This document shows positions 1 to 7,390 of a stretch of 53,754 nucleotides of DNA, piece after piece (position 1 is the stretch's first letter; the number at the start of each line of letters is the position of its first letter). Where the stretch lies: contig NZ_PSRT01000054.1 of NCBI RefSeq assembly GCF_004212635.1, forward strand, positions 1 through 53,754. The letters are read 5' to 3'. Below the pieces are notes generated by a model. The model was not told the origin of the DNA. It was given only the letters and a program-made list of their open reading frames with translations, and did no database searches. The position numbers were made by a program, and so were the translations under genes. The DNA comes from Bradyrhizobium genosp. SA-3 (lineage in GTDB: Bacteria > Pseudomonadota > Alphaproteobacteria > Rhizobiales > Xanthobacteraceae).

Positions 1-2
1 AT

Positions 3-608
3 CCCAGCGAGCTCGGCGCCGAGCGCATCTACCGCCTGATGACCGGCATCGTGGTGCCGCGCCCGATCGCCTGGGTGACGAGCCTGTCGCGCTCCGGCCT
101 GCTCAACCTCGCGCCGTTCAGCGCCTTCACCTTCGTCTCGCAGAAGCCGCCGATGCTCGCCATCAGCGTCGGCCGCAAGGGCGCCGACTACAAGGACACC
201 GCGCACAACATCCTCGATACCGAGGAATATGTGATCCACATCGCCGATACCCCGCTGATGTCCGCGATGCACGACAGCTCGATCGAGCATCCACCTGAAA
301 TCAGCGAGGTCGAGCATCTCGGGCTCGAAACGCTGCCCTGCGAGCTCATCAAGGTGCGTCGGCTCGCCGCCGCGCCGGTTGCAATGGAATGCCGCTTTCG
401 ACAGTGCCTGGAATTCGGCGAGGCCCGCAGCCGGCTCATCGTCGGCGAGGTCGTCATGTTCCACATTCGCGACGGCCTCGTGAAGGACGGCAAGGTCGAG
501 ACAAAGGCGCTCGATCCGATCGCGCGCATCGGCGGCCCGCGCTACGCCCGGCTCGGCGAGATCGTGACGCTGAACCCCGTGTTCCAGACTCCCAAATCGA
601 CCGACTGA
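3..608 (+). CDS. Flavin reductase-like domain protein (5' end outside window)
   Basis: The frame is open from base 3, upstream of the first ATG (base 39), and the residues before that ATG (ERIYRL) fit the family, so the gene enters from outside the window and its true start is not visible. The protein matches the flavin reductase-like, FMN-binding split-barrel family (DIM6/NTAB type): an early PRPIAWVTS segment, then NLAPFSAFTFVS and PPMLAISVG, which form the FMN site in this family. Such proteins reduce flavin with NAD(P)H for a partner monooxygenase or act as FMN oxidoreductases. It is followed 45 bp later by a fumarylacetoacetase-family gene on the same strand, which points to catabolism of a cyclic or aromatic compound. 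Family assignment is firm; the substrate is unknown. Confidence 0.85.
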   Translation, partial: PSELGAERIYRLMTGIVVPRPIAWVTSLSRSGLLNLAPFSAFTFVSQKPPMLAISVGRKGADYKDTAHNILDTEEYVIHIADTPLMSAMHDSSIEHPPEISEVEHLGLETLPCELIKVRRLAAAPVAMECRFRQCLEFGEARSRLIVGEVVMFHIRDGLVKDGKVETKALDPIARIGGPRYARLGEIVTLNPVFQTPKSTD

Positions 609-653
609 GCGCGCTGGCCGCGGCCGCGCCCGCGACATCATTGGAGAACGACG

Positions 654-1514
654 ATGCGACTCGTAAGCTATCTCGTGGACGGAGAGCCGCGCTACGGTGC
701 GGCCGTTGACGGCGGTGTCGTCGATCTGACCAAGCGGATCGGCCGCGATTTCTCTGATGTAAAGGCGCTGATCGCGGCCAACGCGCTCGCCGATGCGCAG
801 GAGGCAGTCGCCGGGCAACAGCCCGACTACGCGCTGGAAAAACTCGCCCTGCTGCCGCCGGTGCTGGCGCCGGAAAAGCTCTGGTGCATCGGCGTCAACT
901 ACGCCGAGCGCAACGCCGAGTACAAAGACAATTCGGACCTGCCCAAATATCCCAGCCTGTTCGTGCGCAGCATGTCCTCGATATCAGGCTCCGGCCAGCC
1001 GATCGAGAAGCCCAAGATTTCGGACCAGCTCGACTATGAAGGCGAGCTCGTCATCGTGATCGGGCAGGGCGGCCGTCACATCCCGCGCGACAAGGCCTGG
1101 GGCCACATCTTCGGCATGACGCTGTGCAACGAGGGCACGATCCGCGACTGGCTGCGCCACGGCAAGTTCAACGTCACGCAGGGCAAGAATTTCGACCGCT
1201 CCGGCAGCATCGGCCCGTGGATCGTCACCGCGGACGAGCTCGACCCGCGCGGGCCTCACGACATCGTCACGCGCGTCAACGGCGAGGTGCGGCAGCAGGA
1301 GACGACCGAGCGACTGATGTTCCCGTTCGACTTCCTGATCTCCTATCTCTCGACCTTTGCCACATTGAAGCCCGGCGACATGATCGTGACGGGCACGCCG
1401 ACCGGGGCGGGCGCGCGCTTCGATCCGCCGCGCTGGTTGAGGGTGGGCGACGTCGTCGAGGTCGAGTCGAGCCGCATCGGCGTGTTGCGCAACACCGTCG
1501 TCGCGGAGAGCTAA
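654..1514 (+). CDS. Fumarylacetoacetate hydrolase (FAH) family protein
   Basis: The 286-residue protein has the FAH fold layout: a variable N-terminal part (1-70) and the catalytic domain from about 75 (CIGVNYAERNAEY) to the end. The metal-binding glutamates appear in DYEGEL (E129, E131). The third ligand region reads NEGTIRD (161-167), a variant of the usual NDxSxRD. The TGTPTGAG loop near the C-terminus is typical. Members hydrolyse or isomerise beta-diketo acids and ring-cleavage products such as 5-carboxymethyl-2-hydroxymuconate derivatives. GGAGAACGACG before the ATG is a usable ribosome site. The gene ends 3 bp before the HpaH-like reading frame, so the two are surely co-transcribed. 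Exact substrate is inferred from context only. Confidence 0.88.
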   Translation: MRLVSYLVDGEPRYGAAVDGGVVDLTKRIGRDFSDVKALIAANALADAQEAVAGQQPDYALEKLALLPPVLAPEKLWCIGVNYAERNAEYKDNSDLPKYPSLFVRSMSSISGSGQPIEKPKISDQLDYEGELVIVIGQGGRHIPRDKAWGHIFGMTLCNEGTIRDWLRHGKFNVTQGKNFDRSGSIGPWIVTADELDPRGPHDIVTRVNGEVRQQETTERLMFPFDFLISYLSTFATLKPGDMIVTGTPTGAGARFDPPRWLRVGDVVEVESSRIGVLRNTVVAES

Positions 1515-1517
1515 GTC

Positions 1518-2320
1518 ATGCTGGATGGTGCGACGATCGAACGTCTCGCCGCGCGCCTCGATGAAGCCGAGCGCACCAAGGCGCTGATCCCGATGTTCAC
1601 GAAAGAATATCCGGACTTCAGCATCGAGGATGCCTACGCGGTCCAGCGCGCCTGGACCAAGCTCCAGCTCGGCCGCGGCGCGTCATCAAGGGCCACAAGA
1701 TCGGCCTGACCTCGAAGGCGATGCAGAACGCAGTCGGCATCAATGAGCCCGACTACGGCGTGCTGTTCGCCGACATGTTCTATGCCGATGCCACACCGAT
1801 TCCGTTCGACCGCTTCCACGCGCCGCGCATCGAAGTCGAGCTCGCCTTCGTGCTGAAGGCACCGCTGCGCGGGCCCGACTGCACCATCTTCGACGTGCTC
1901 AACGCCACCGACTATGTGACGCCGGCGCTCGAGATCCTGGAGACGCGCATGCACCGCGTCGATCCCGAGACCGGCAAGACCCGCAAGGTCATGGACACGA
2001 TCTCGGACAATGCGGCCAATGCCGCGCTGGTGCTCGGCGGCCGGCCGTTCCGCCCTCTCGATGCGGACCTGCGCTGGATCGGCGCGCTCCTGTTCCGCAA
2101 CGGCGAGATCGAGGAGACCGGGCTTGCCGCCGGCGTGCTCAATCATCCCGCCAACGGCATCGCCTGGCTCGCCAACCGCCTTGCGCCGCATGACGAACAT
2201 CTCGCCGCCGGCGAAGTGGTGCTGGCGGGATCGTTCACGCGTCCGGTCGACATCCGCCGCGGCGACACCTTCCATGCCGATTACGGCACCTTCGGCTCGG
2301 TGTCGTGCCAGTTCGTCTGA
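1518..2320 (+). pseudogene. 2-oxo-hept-4-ene-1,7-dioate hydratase (HpaH-like), frameshifted
   Basis: Two frames together give one hydratase of the HpaH / 2-keto-4-pentenoate hydratase family. Frame one starts at ATG 1518 and reads MLDGATIERLAARLDEAERT through IEDAYAVQRAWTKLQL. It then loses register near base 1680 and stops at 1709. The other frame resumes with VIKGHKIGLTSKAMQ (from about 1682) and continues through EPDYGVLFADMF, ELAFVL, NATDYVTPALEI and DTISDNAANA to the stop at 2320. One extra C after base 1679 (GGCCGCGGC to GGCCGCGGCC) restores a single frame, so the allele looks like a one-base deletion, CC to C. The enzyme hydrates the enol product made by the FAH-type isomerase in meta-cleavage pathways. 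It may be a genuine pseudogene or a sequencing error; everything else is intact, which favours a recent event or an error. Confidence 0.85.
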
Positions 2321-2345
2321 ATCAACACGTGAGAGGGAGCGCACC

Positions 2346-2741
2346 ATGAATGGTCACGCGCGGCGCAAGAGCATCCATATCGGCGGCTTCAAGCATGCCA
2401 ATCCGATTCCGAATGCCTGCCGTATCGGCAATCTCGTGATGTCGGGCGTCATCCTCGGCCGTGACGGCGCGACCGGCGAAATGCCGTCGAGCCTGGATGC
2501 GCAATGCGCCAACATGTTCGCGCATATGAAGGCGACGGTGGAAGCGGCTGGCGGCACCACGGACGACATCATCAAGATGACGGTGTGGCTGAAGGACCGT
2601 TCGCAGCGCGGTCCCGTCAATGTGGAATGGCTAAAAATGTTTCCGGACGAGCATTCGCGACCGGCGCGCCACGCGCTGCCGATGGACAACATGGACGGCG
2701 GCGCGCTGGTGCAGTGCGACTTCACCGCCGTGATCGACTGA
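2346..2741 (+). CDS. RidA/YjgF family protein
   Basis: The 131-residue product begins at ATG 2346 behind a good GAGAGGGAG site; the open frame extends further upstream, but that part overlaps the hydratase. It carries the RidA family pattern: NLVMSGVILGRDGATGEM near the N-terminus, QCANMFAHMKATVEAAGG, the VWLKD segment and the final P.RHALPMD...VQCDFTAVI. RidA-type proteins deaminate reactive enamine/imine intermediates or, in catabolic operons, act on pathway-specific carbonyl or imine compounds. Its position inside a ring-cleavage operon suggests a dedicated role there. The arginine used for carboxylate binding in canonical RidA is probably the one in SRPARHAL. Substrate is not known. Confidence 0.85.
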   Translation: MNGHARRKSIHIGGFKHANPIPNACRIGNLVMSGVILGRDGATGEMPSSLDAQCANMFAHMKATVEAAGGTTDDIIKMTVWLKDRSQRGPVNVEWLKMFPDEHSRPARHALPMDNMDGGALVQCDFTAVID

Positions 2742-2754
2742 GGGAGTTTTGCGC

Positions 2755-3630
2755 ATGCCGACCTATCTGCCGTTCGATCCCAATCCGCGCCGCCCGGTCA
2801 AGGCGCCGCCGCCGAAGACCGTGGACAGCCAGTTTCACGTGCTCGGTCCGATCGACAAATATCCGGAGCGTCCCGGTGCGGCCTATCGGATGCCGTCCGC
2901 GACCTGGGAGTCGGCGCTGCGCATGCACAAGACGCTCGGCATCGAGCGCGGCATCATCGTGCAGACCACGACTTACGGCGCGGACCATGCCGTCGTGCTC
3001 GACGGCCTCGCTGCGATGGGCTCGAACTATCGCGGCTGCGCCAACGCCTTGGTGTTCGCGGAGGCGAGCGACTCTTATCTGGCCAAGCTGCACGACGCCG
3101 GCGTGCGCGGCGCGCGCTTCAGCTTCCGCCAGGAGCTCGGCGCCGTGCTGTCGGATGCCGATTTCGCCCGCGCCATCGCGCGCATCCGCGAGCTTGGCTG
3201 GTACGTCAAGATCCAGCCCGAGAAGGACGGCATCATGTCCAGCGTGGCCAAATACGAGAATCTCGACGTGCCCGTGCTGATCGACCACATGGCGCGCCCT
3301 GATCCCGAAGCCGGCAGGAACGATCCGAATCTGCGCAAGATGCTGGAGCTGCTCGGCAAGGGCAATTTCTGGGTCATGCTGTCGCTCGGCGAGAAGACCT
3401 CGAAGACTGGGGCCCCCTACGACGACGTGATCCCGATCGCGCGCGCCTATATCGAGGCGGCTCTCGATCGCTGCGTCTGGGCCAGCGACTGGCCGCACCC
3501 GGTCTCCGTCAAGCAGCCGCCGAATGACGCCGACCTGCTCGAGCTGATGTACCGCTACGCGCCTGACCAGGCGGAGCTGGAGAAGATCCTGGTGCACAAT
3601 CCGGCGAAGCTGTTCGGCTTTGCGGATTAG
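2755..3630 (+). CDS. Amidohydrolase family 2 / PDC lactonase-like hydrolase
   Basis: Start ATG 2755 follows GGGAG; a TTG six bases earlier is possible but unlikely. The 291-residue product belongs to the metal-dependent amidohydrolase-2 group that includes 2-pyrone-4,6-dicarboxylate lactonase. The N-terminal metal motif is relaxed to VDSQFHVLGP (H28), followed by MHKTLGIERGIIVQ, a KIQPEKDG strand, IDHMARPDP and the signature WASDWPHP near residue 240, whose aspartate is the usual catalytic base. The gene closes the operon 13 bp after the RidA gene. A lactone or ring hydrolase fits the neighbouring FAH and hydratase genes, but whether it acts on a lactone, an amide or a decarboxylation substrate cannot be told from sequence. 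Confidence 0.82.
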   Translation: MPTYLPFDPNPRRPVKAPPPKTVDSQFHVLGPIDKYPERPGAAYRMPSATWESALRMHKTLGIERGIIVQTTTYGADHAVVLDGLAAMGSNYRGCANALVFAEASDSYLAKLHDAGVRGARFSFRQELGAVLSDADFARAIARIRELGWYVKIQPEKDGIMSSVAKYENLDVPVLIDHMARPDPEAGRNDPNLRKMLELLGKGNFWVMLSLGEKTSKTGAPYDDVIPIARAYIEAALDRCVWASDWPHPVSVKQPPNDADLLELMYRYAPDQAELEKILVHNPAKLFGFAD

Positions 3631-3656
3631 AGGGCTCGAGTCTCGCCACGAACGCG

Positions 3657-3779
3657 GTGCGCTCCCTCTCCCGCTTGCGGGAGAGGGTCGGGGTGAGGGC
3701 TCTTTCCTCTCGGGGATTGTCTCATTGCGGAGGCACCCTCTCCCCAACCCTCCCCCGCAAGCGGGGGAGGGAGCGCACC
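3657..3779. repeat. Palindromic repeat pair, CTCTCCCGCTTGCGGGAGAG family
   Basis: Two hairpin units face each other: the left contains CTCTCCCGCTTGCGGGAGAG, the right CCTCCCCCGCAAGCGGGGGAGG. Outer arms GGTGCGCTCCCT and AGGGAGCGCACC also pair, so the whole forms a large imperfect palindrome. It lies between two convergent genes and could end transcripts from both sides. Related copies occur near 12363, 15722, 43449 and 53694. Confidence 0.85.
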
Positions 3780-3825
3780 TTCGTCCGTTGCAGCAGCCAG
3801 GCCTGATCTGACAGGCCTCCAGCGC

Positions 3826-4824
3826 TCACCGCCCCGCCAGCCGATCCCGCACCTCCGCCGTGATCTCGAACGAGCGCAGCCGCGCGGCGTGGTCGTAGAT
3901 CTGCCCCGTGGTCATCACTTCGTCCGCGCCGGTGTCGGCGATCAGCGCCTTCAGCTTCTCCTCGACCACGGCGGGCGAGCCGACCGCGGAGCAGGACAGC
4001 GCCTGGCCGACGCCGGCCTTCTCCGCCGGCGACCACAGCGCGTCCATGTCGTCCACCGGCGGCGGCAGCGGGCCGGGCGTGCCGCGGCGCAGATTGATGA
4101 ACTGCTGCTGCAGCGATGAGAACACCCGCTGCGCCTCCGCGTCGCTGTCGGCGGCGAAGACATTGACGCCGATCATCGCATAGGGCTTGTCGAGCTGCGC
4201 TGATGGCTCGAAGCGCGCGCGATATTCGCGCAGCGCAGGCATCATCATCTGCGGGGCGAAATGCGAGGCGAAGGCGAACGGCAGGCCGAGCATCGCCGCC
4301 AGCTGCGCGCCAAAGGTGCTCGATCCCAGGATCCACAGCGGCACCTTGGCCCCCATGCCGGGCACGGCGCGGATCGCCTGGTTCGGCTGCACATCGCCGA
4401 GCAGCGCCTGCAATTCCAGCACGTCATGCGGAAAGTTCTCTGCAGCCGTGGCAAGATCGCGCCGCAGCGCCCGCGCCTTGAACTGGTCGGTGCCCGGCGC
4501 GCGCCCGAGTCCGAGATCGATCCGCCCGGGATAAAGCGATTCCAGCGTGCCGAACTGCTCGGCGATGACAAGCGGCGAATGGTTCGGCAGCATGATCCCG
4601 CCGGAGCCGACGCGGATCGTCTTCGTCCCGCCTGCGACATGGGCGATCACCACCGACGTCGCCGCGCTCGCGATCCCCGTCATGTTGTGATGCTCGGCCA
4701 GCCAAAACCGCTTGTAGCCCCATTTCTCGGCGTGCTGCGCGAGATCGAGCGAGTTGCGAAACGCCTGCGCGGCATCGCCGCCTTGGCGGATGGGCGCGAG
4801 GTCGAGGATGGAGATAGGGATCAT
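3826..4824 (-). CDS. LLM-class flavin-dependent oxidoreductase
   Basis: The protein (332 residues from the ATG at 4824, chosen because MIPISILDLAPI is the usual start of this group) is a luciferase-like monooxygenase fold protein. Recognisable blocks are AEKWGYKRFWLAEHHNM near residue 45, SGGIMLPNHSPLVIAEQF, LYPGRIDLGLGRAPGTD and the VPLWILGSS strand. These build the (alpha/beta)8 barrel and the reduced-flavin pocket. The closest known subgroup is the MsnO8-type LLM oxidoreductases, whose substrates are mostly undefined. The frame extends upstream into the repeat region to 4878 without family similarity. It is convergent with the catabolic operon and stands alone on its strand. Confidence 0.85.
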   Translation of the reverse strand: MIPISILDLAPIRQGGDAAQAFRNSLDLAQHAEKWGYKRFWLAEHHNMTGIASAATSVVIAHVAGGTKTIRVGSGGIMLPNHSPLVIAEQFGTLESLYPGRIDLGLGRAPGTDQFKARALRRDLATAAENFPHDVLELQALLGDVQPNQAIRAVPGMGAKVPLWILGSSTFGAQLAAMLGLPFAFASHFAPQMMMPALREYRARFEPSAQLDKPYAMIGVNVFAADSDAEAQRVFSSLQQQFINLRRGTPGPLPPPVDDMDALWSPAEKAGVGQALSCSAVGSPAVVEEKLKALIADTGADEVMTTGQIYDHAARLRSFEITAEVRDRLAGR

Positions 4825-4894
4825 GTCGGGGTACCGGTGTGGAGGGGCTGCGCGATCATGCGCGTCGGCAAGAAACACATGTAGTGGCAGCGCG

Positions 4895-4985
4895 CAGGAT
4901 GGGTAGAGAGCACTTGCGAAACCCCATCATGTGTCGCCATCGGACAAGGCCGATGGGTTTCGCGTCGGCTCTCCCCATCCTACGA
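4895..4985. repeat. Intergenic palindromic repeat, GGATGGGTAGAGC family, copy 1
   Basis: The left arm AGGATGGGTAGAG and the right arm CTCTCCCCATCCTACG pair, with the inner text TTGCGAAACCCCATCATG and GATGGGTTTCGCGTCGG between them. It closely resembles the second copy at 6577-6664. It sits in the divergent spacer between the LLM oxidoreductase and the cNMP-binding gene, so it may overlap promoters. Confidence 0.82.
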
Positions 4986-5027
4986 GCTCTGCTTGCTGCA
5001 GATGGCGATGGGGCGTATTCTCGCGCG

Positions 5028-5516
5028 ATGTCTGTCAGCGCTCCCGATCTGAAGGCGTTCCTGCTCGCGACGCCGTTCTTCGGCGGTCTTCCGGACCCAA
5101 GCCTCGACCTCCTGATTTCGATGCTGGTCGAGCGCCGCTTCGATGCCGGAGCAACCGTCGTGGCGGAGGGCGAGCCGGGACGCTCGATGTTCATCGTCAA
5201 ATCCGGTCGGCTCTCGGTGAGCAAACGGACCAATAAGGGGAGCGTCATTCCGATTTCCAGTCTGGAGCGCGGTGATTTCTTCGGCGAGATGACGCTGATT
5301 GAAATGCAAAATCGCTCCGCCACGGTGGTCGCGGAGAGCCCGACCGTGCTGTACGAGCTGACCGCCCAAAAGCTCTATGCTTGCTACAAGGCCGACATCC
5401 ACGCCTATGTGATCGTCCTGCAGAACATCAATCGCGAGCTCTGCCGACGGCTACGCCGTGCTGACGATCGCTTCGCCGCACAGCAGGTGGGCGAAGAGCA
5501 AACGCCTGCGAGATGA
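5028..5516 (+). CDS. Cyclic nucleotide-binding domain protein
   Basis: The 162-residue protein consists of one cNMP-binding (CAP_ED) domain at about 10-130. Visible landmarks are the early FFGGLPDPSLDLL helix, GEPGRSMFIVKSGRLSV, and the phosphate-binding cassette FFGEMTLIEMQNRSATVV, which retains the Glu and Arg contacts for the cyclic phosphate. No helix-turn-helix is present: the C-terminal 30 residues are only charged helix (NRELCRRLRRADDRF). It is therefore more likely a signalling adaptor than a transcription factor. ATG 5028 is chosen because the family domain starts there; the frame upstream runs through repeat DNA. Ligand (cAMP or cGMP) cannot be decided. Confidence 0.82.
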   Translation: MSVSAPDLKAFLLATPFFGGLPDPSLDLLISMLVERRFDAGATVVAEGEPGRSMFIVKSGRLSVSKRTNKGSVIPISSLERGDFFGEMTLIEMQNRSATVVAESPTVLYELTAQKLYACYKADIHAYVIVLQNINRELCRRLRRADDRFAAQQVGEEQTPAR

Positions 5517-5540
5517 AACTCTATCTGCGATGCAGTTCGC

Positions 5541-5622
5541 AGCCCGGATGGAGCGAAGCGCAATCCGGGACGATTGCGTCCGCGGCTAATGGCCCCGGAT
5601 TACGCTTCGCTCCATCCGGGCT
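5541..5622. repeat. Intergenic palindromic repeat, AGCCCGGATGGAGCG family, copy 1
   Basis: AGCCCGGATGGAGCGAAGCG at the left pairs with CGCTTCGCTCCATCCGGGCT at the right, with about 42 bp between the arms. It begins 24 bp after the cNMP-binding gene stop and lies before a convergent small gene, where it can fold on both strands. A second copy is at 47357-47427. Confidence 0.87.
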
Positions 5623-5651
5623 ACGCCACTCATCTCATCGCGCTTTAGACG

Positions 5652-5855
5652 TCACGACTTATCGTGCGCGTACTTCTCCAGAAGCAGCCGATTATATTCA
5701 TCTCTCACGGCTCTCCGCGAGACATGCCCTTTTCGGTCTTTGGCAATCTTCAGAAGATCAGGATCAGTCGCTGCCCGTGATTTTCGCCTAAATCTCGCAA
5801 AGAGTGGGGTCGTAGGCGCCAACGTCCTTCCAAACAGCCGGTCAAACCATCCCAT
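5652..5855 (-). CDS. Small basic hypothetical protein
   Basis: A 67-residue frame starts at ATG 5855 with an excellent ribosome site (CGGGAGGACACA just upstream on the coding strand). The product starts MGWFDRLFGR, suggesting an amphipathic membrane-surface helix, and continues with a basic helix-rich part (ARFRRKSRAA, DRKGHVSRRAVRDEYNRLL). I do not recognise a family. The ribosome site and plausible composition favour a real gene over a chance frame. No transmembrane segment or cysteine is present. Confidence 0.5.
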   Translation of the reverse strand: MGWFDRLFGRTLAPTTPLFARFRRKSRAATDPDLLKIAKDRKGHVSRRAVRDEYNRLLLEKYAHDKS

Positions 5856-5986
5856 TGTGTCCTCCCGGACAGACCGCGGATTGTGACACTATCACCACGA
5901 ATTTGGGGGGCAAACGGACAGTGCGACTGCATCTTTTCGATAAGCTCGTCACCACATAGTCCGTAGCCCATTCGAAAAAATCTGGT

Positions 5987-6454
5987 TTATGGCTGAGGCG
6001 CAGGAATTGGAAGAATGCTCGTGATCTTCCAACCGTCACCCGTCTTCACCAGCACTTGATTCATCAGAAACCGTGTAGGCTGCGCAGTCTGCCCAGACGG
6101 TGAAATCATGAAGGTCACCGGCACGTAGAGTTGCGCGACCCCCGTCCGCAATTCGATCACCTTCAGTTCGTCCATCTTCGGGTCGAGGGACCAAGTGCCT
6201 TTATACAGGGCCTCGAAACGCTTGATTGCTGCGTCATGGCCCCAGATAGGCGCGCCACGCGTGATCCACAAAAACTGAGCCGAATCGTGCAAGAGTTCGC
6301 CAACCTCCTTGAGGTCGTGAGCGTTTTGTGCGGCGACAAATCTCGCGAAAAGAGCCTTCACTTCATCCTCACTGCTTGCGCGAACTACGTCTGCCGTAGT
6401 CAGCAGCGAGAATAAAACGAAGAAAGCAAAACGGCTTCGTGCGCGGAAGGTCAT
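5987..6454 (-). CDS. Exported SnoaL/NTF2-like protein
   Basis: The start at 6454 is fixed by AAGGGAGGACGATC before the ATG; the longer open frame upstream runs through repeat DNA. The 155-residue product has a Sec signal peptide (MTFRARSRFAFFVLFSLL..., likely cleaved after VVRA) followed by an NTF2-like cone: EDEVKALFARFVAAQNAHDL, a PIWGHDAAIKRFEALY helix-strand, and beta strands ending VLVKTGDGWKITSILP. Such proteins bind or isomerise small hydrophobic molecules; many secreted members have no known activity. It is a single gene bounded by repeats. Function beyond fold is not inferable. Confidence 0.75.
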   Translation of the reverse strand: MTFRARSRFAFFVLFSLLTTADVVRASSEDEVKALFARFVAAQNAHDLKEVGELLHDSAQFLWITRGAPIWGHDAAIKRFEALYKGTWSLDPKMDELKVIELRTGVAQLYVPVTFMISPSGQTAQPTRFLMNQVLVKTGDGWKITSILPIPAPQP

Positions 6455-6576
6455 GATCGTCCTCCCTTGATGTCGCGGCGGAAATGATGCGCTCGCGGTT
6501 ATCAGTTGCAACAAAAAAATTACCCCAACGAGGGTCCAAACACCACGTGCGTTCAGGCGACATGGCCGTTCAGCAC

Positions 6577-6664
6577 GTAGGATGGGTAGAGCACTTGCGA
6601 AACCCATCATGCTTCGCCACTGAGCAAGGCCTTGATGGGTTTCGCTTCGCTCGACCCATCCTAC
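6577..6664. repeat. Intergenic palindromic repeat, GTAGGATGGGTAGAGC family, copy 2
   Basis: GTAGGATGGGTAGAGC at the left pairs with GCTCGACCCATCCTAC at the right, and the interior carries TTGCGAAACCCATCATG and TTGATGGGTTTCGCTTCGC. It is a close relative of the copy at 4895-4985. It lies upstream of the exported NTF2-like gene and directly before the truncated ynfA remnant. Confidence 0.87.
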
Positions 6665-6722
6665 GAGCTTGCACACGCTTTAAGAACAGACACCGCAAGC
6701 AGAGGGGCGATCCGTCTTTTCG

Positions 6723-6920
6723 GTGGTCTTCTCGGTTGCCTTCGTCAGGTCGTCGAGTGCGGCAGGGCGGGCTTACGCGACATATGGAGCAATCTACATC
6801 GTGGCTTCGCTCGGCTGGCTTTGGGCGGTCGAAGGCCTACGTCCGGACCGTTGGGATATCGGTGGCACTTGCGTCTGCCTTGTCGGAGCGGCCCTAATTC
6901 TGTGGGGACCTCGGGGATAA
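6723..6920 (+). pseudogene. YnfA (UPF0060) family, 5'-truncated remnant
   Basis: The readable 65 codons match only the C-terminal half of YnfA, a small inner-membrane protein of the UPF0060 family (normally about 108 residues, four membrane helices). Matching parts are AGRAYATYGAIYIVASLGWL, WAVEGLRPDRWDIGG and LVGAALILWGPRG up to the normal stop. The N-terminal two helices are missing: upstream is unrelated sequence and then the palindromic repeat at 6577-6664. The GTG at 6723 has no ribosome site. This is a decayed gene whose front half has been lost; the loss next to a repeat suggests a rearrangement there. Confidence 0.75.
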
Positions 6921-6958
6921 ACGGATTCTTCGTCTGCGCAGCACGTCAGGAGCCGAAG

Positions 6959-7195
6959 TCATGGCGGTACGCGGGCGAGACTGGCCTCAGCCACAGCAGG
7001 CGCCTTTACGGTGCCCTGTATCGGCGGGCAGGGGACAGTTCCGTAGGAGCAGAATACGCAGCAATCCCCAGGCTTGGGCTTGAGTCTCGTACCGCACGCC
7101 GGGCAGTCATAAAAGAATTGGCAAGCGTCGGTTGGCATAATCTCAGAGGCCTGATGGGAGCAGGCCGGACAAGTCAGGGTCGATTGCAACTGCAT
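6959..7195 (-). CDS. GDCCVxC-domain zinc-ribbon-like small protein
   Basis: The 78-residue product reads MQLQSTLTCPACSHQ, then QFFYDCPACGTRLKPKPGD and CCVFCSYGTVPCPP. It has four CxxC-type or adjacent cysteine sites and the signature GDCCVFCSYG of the family called GDCCVxC domain-containing (seleno)protein. In some relatives the last cysteine of that signature is selenocysteine; here it is TGC/TGT cysteine and no TGA interrupts the frame. The cysteine pattern predicts a metal-binding ribbon. The usual family core ends near CPPIQ, and the last 18 residues here are an extension. Biological role is unknown. It is convergent with the ynfA remnant. Confidence 0.8.
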   Translation of the reverse strand: MQLQSTLTCPACSHQASEIMPTDACQFFYDCPACGTRLKPKPGDCCVFCSYGTVPCPPIQGTVKAPAVAEASLARVPP

Positions 7196-7390
7196 AGGTT
7201 CCCTATATGCCCGAATGAGTGGATGAAGAGAATATCATATTCCACGTTGGGGCTGGACTCGCGAGTTCGCTATGGGGGTCATAAGCTGATACGTTGACCC
7301 GTCGGGCAACACACCCGCCTCCCGCAAAATCCCGTCAATCCCCCGCCGCAAAAATATTCCACTTTACCGAAATTCGGAATTGCGGCATTC

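Noticed and set aside
6484..6897. 137-codon plus-strand frame
   Set aside because: Much of it is translation of the palindromic repeat (for example GWVEHLRNPSC), and it overlaps the ynfA remnant in another frame.
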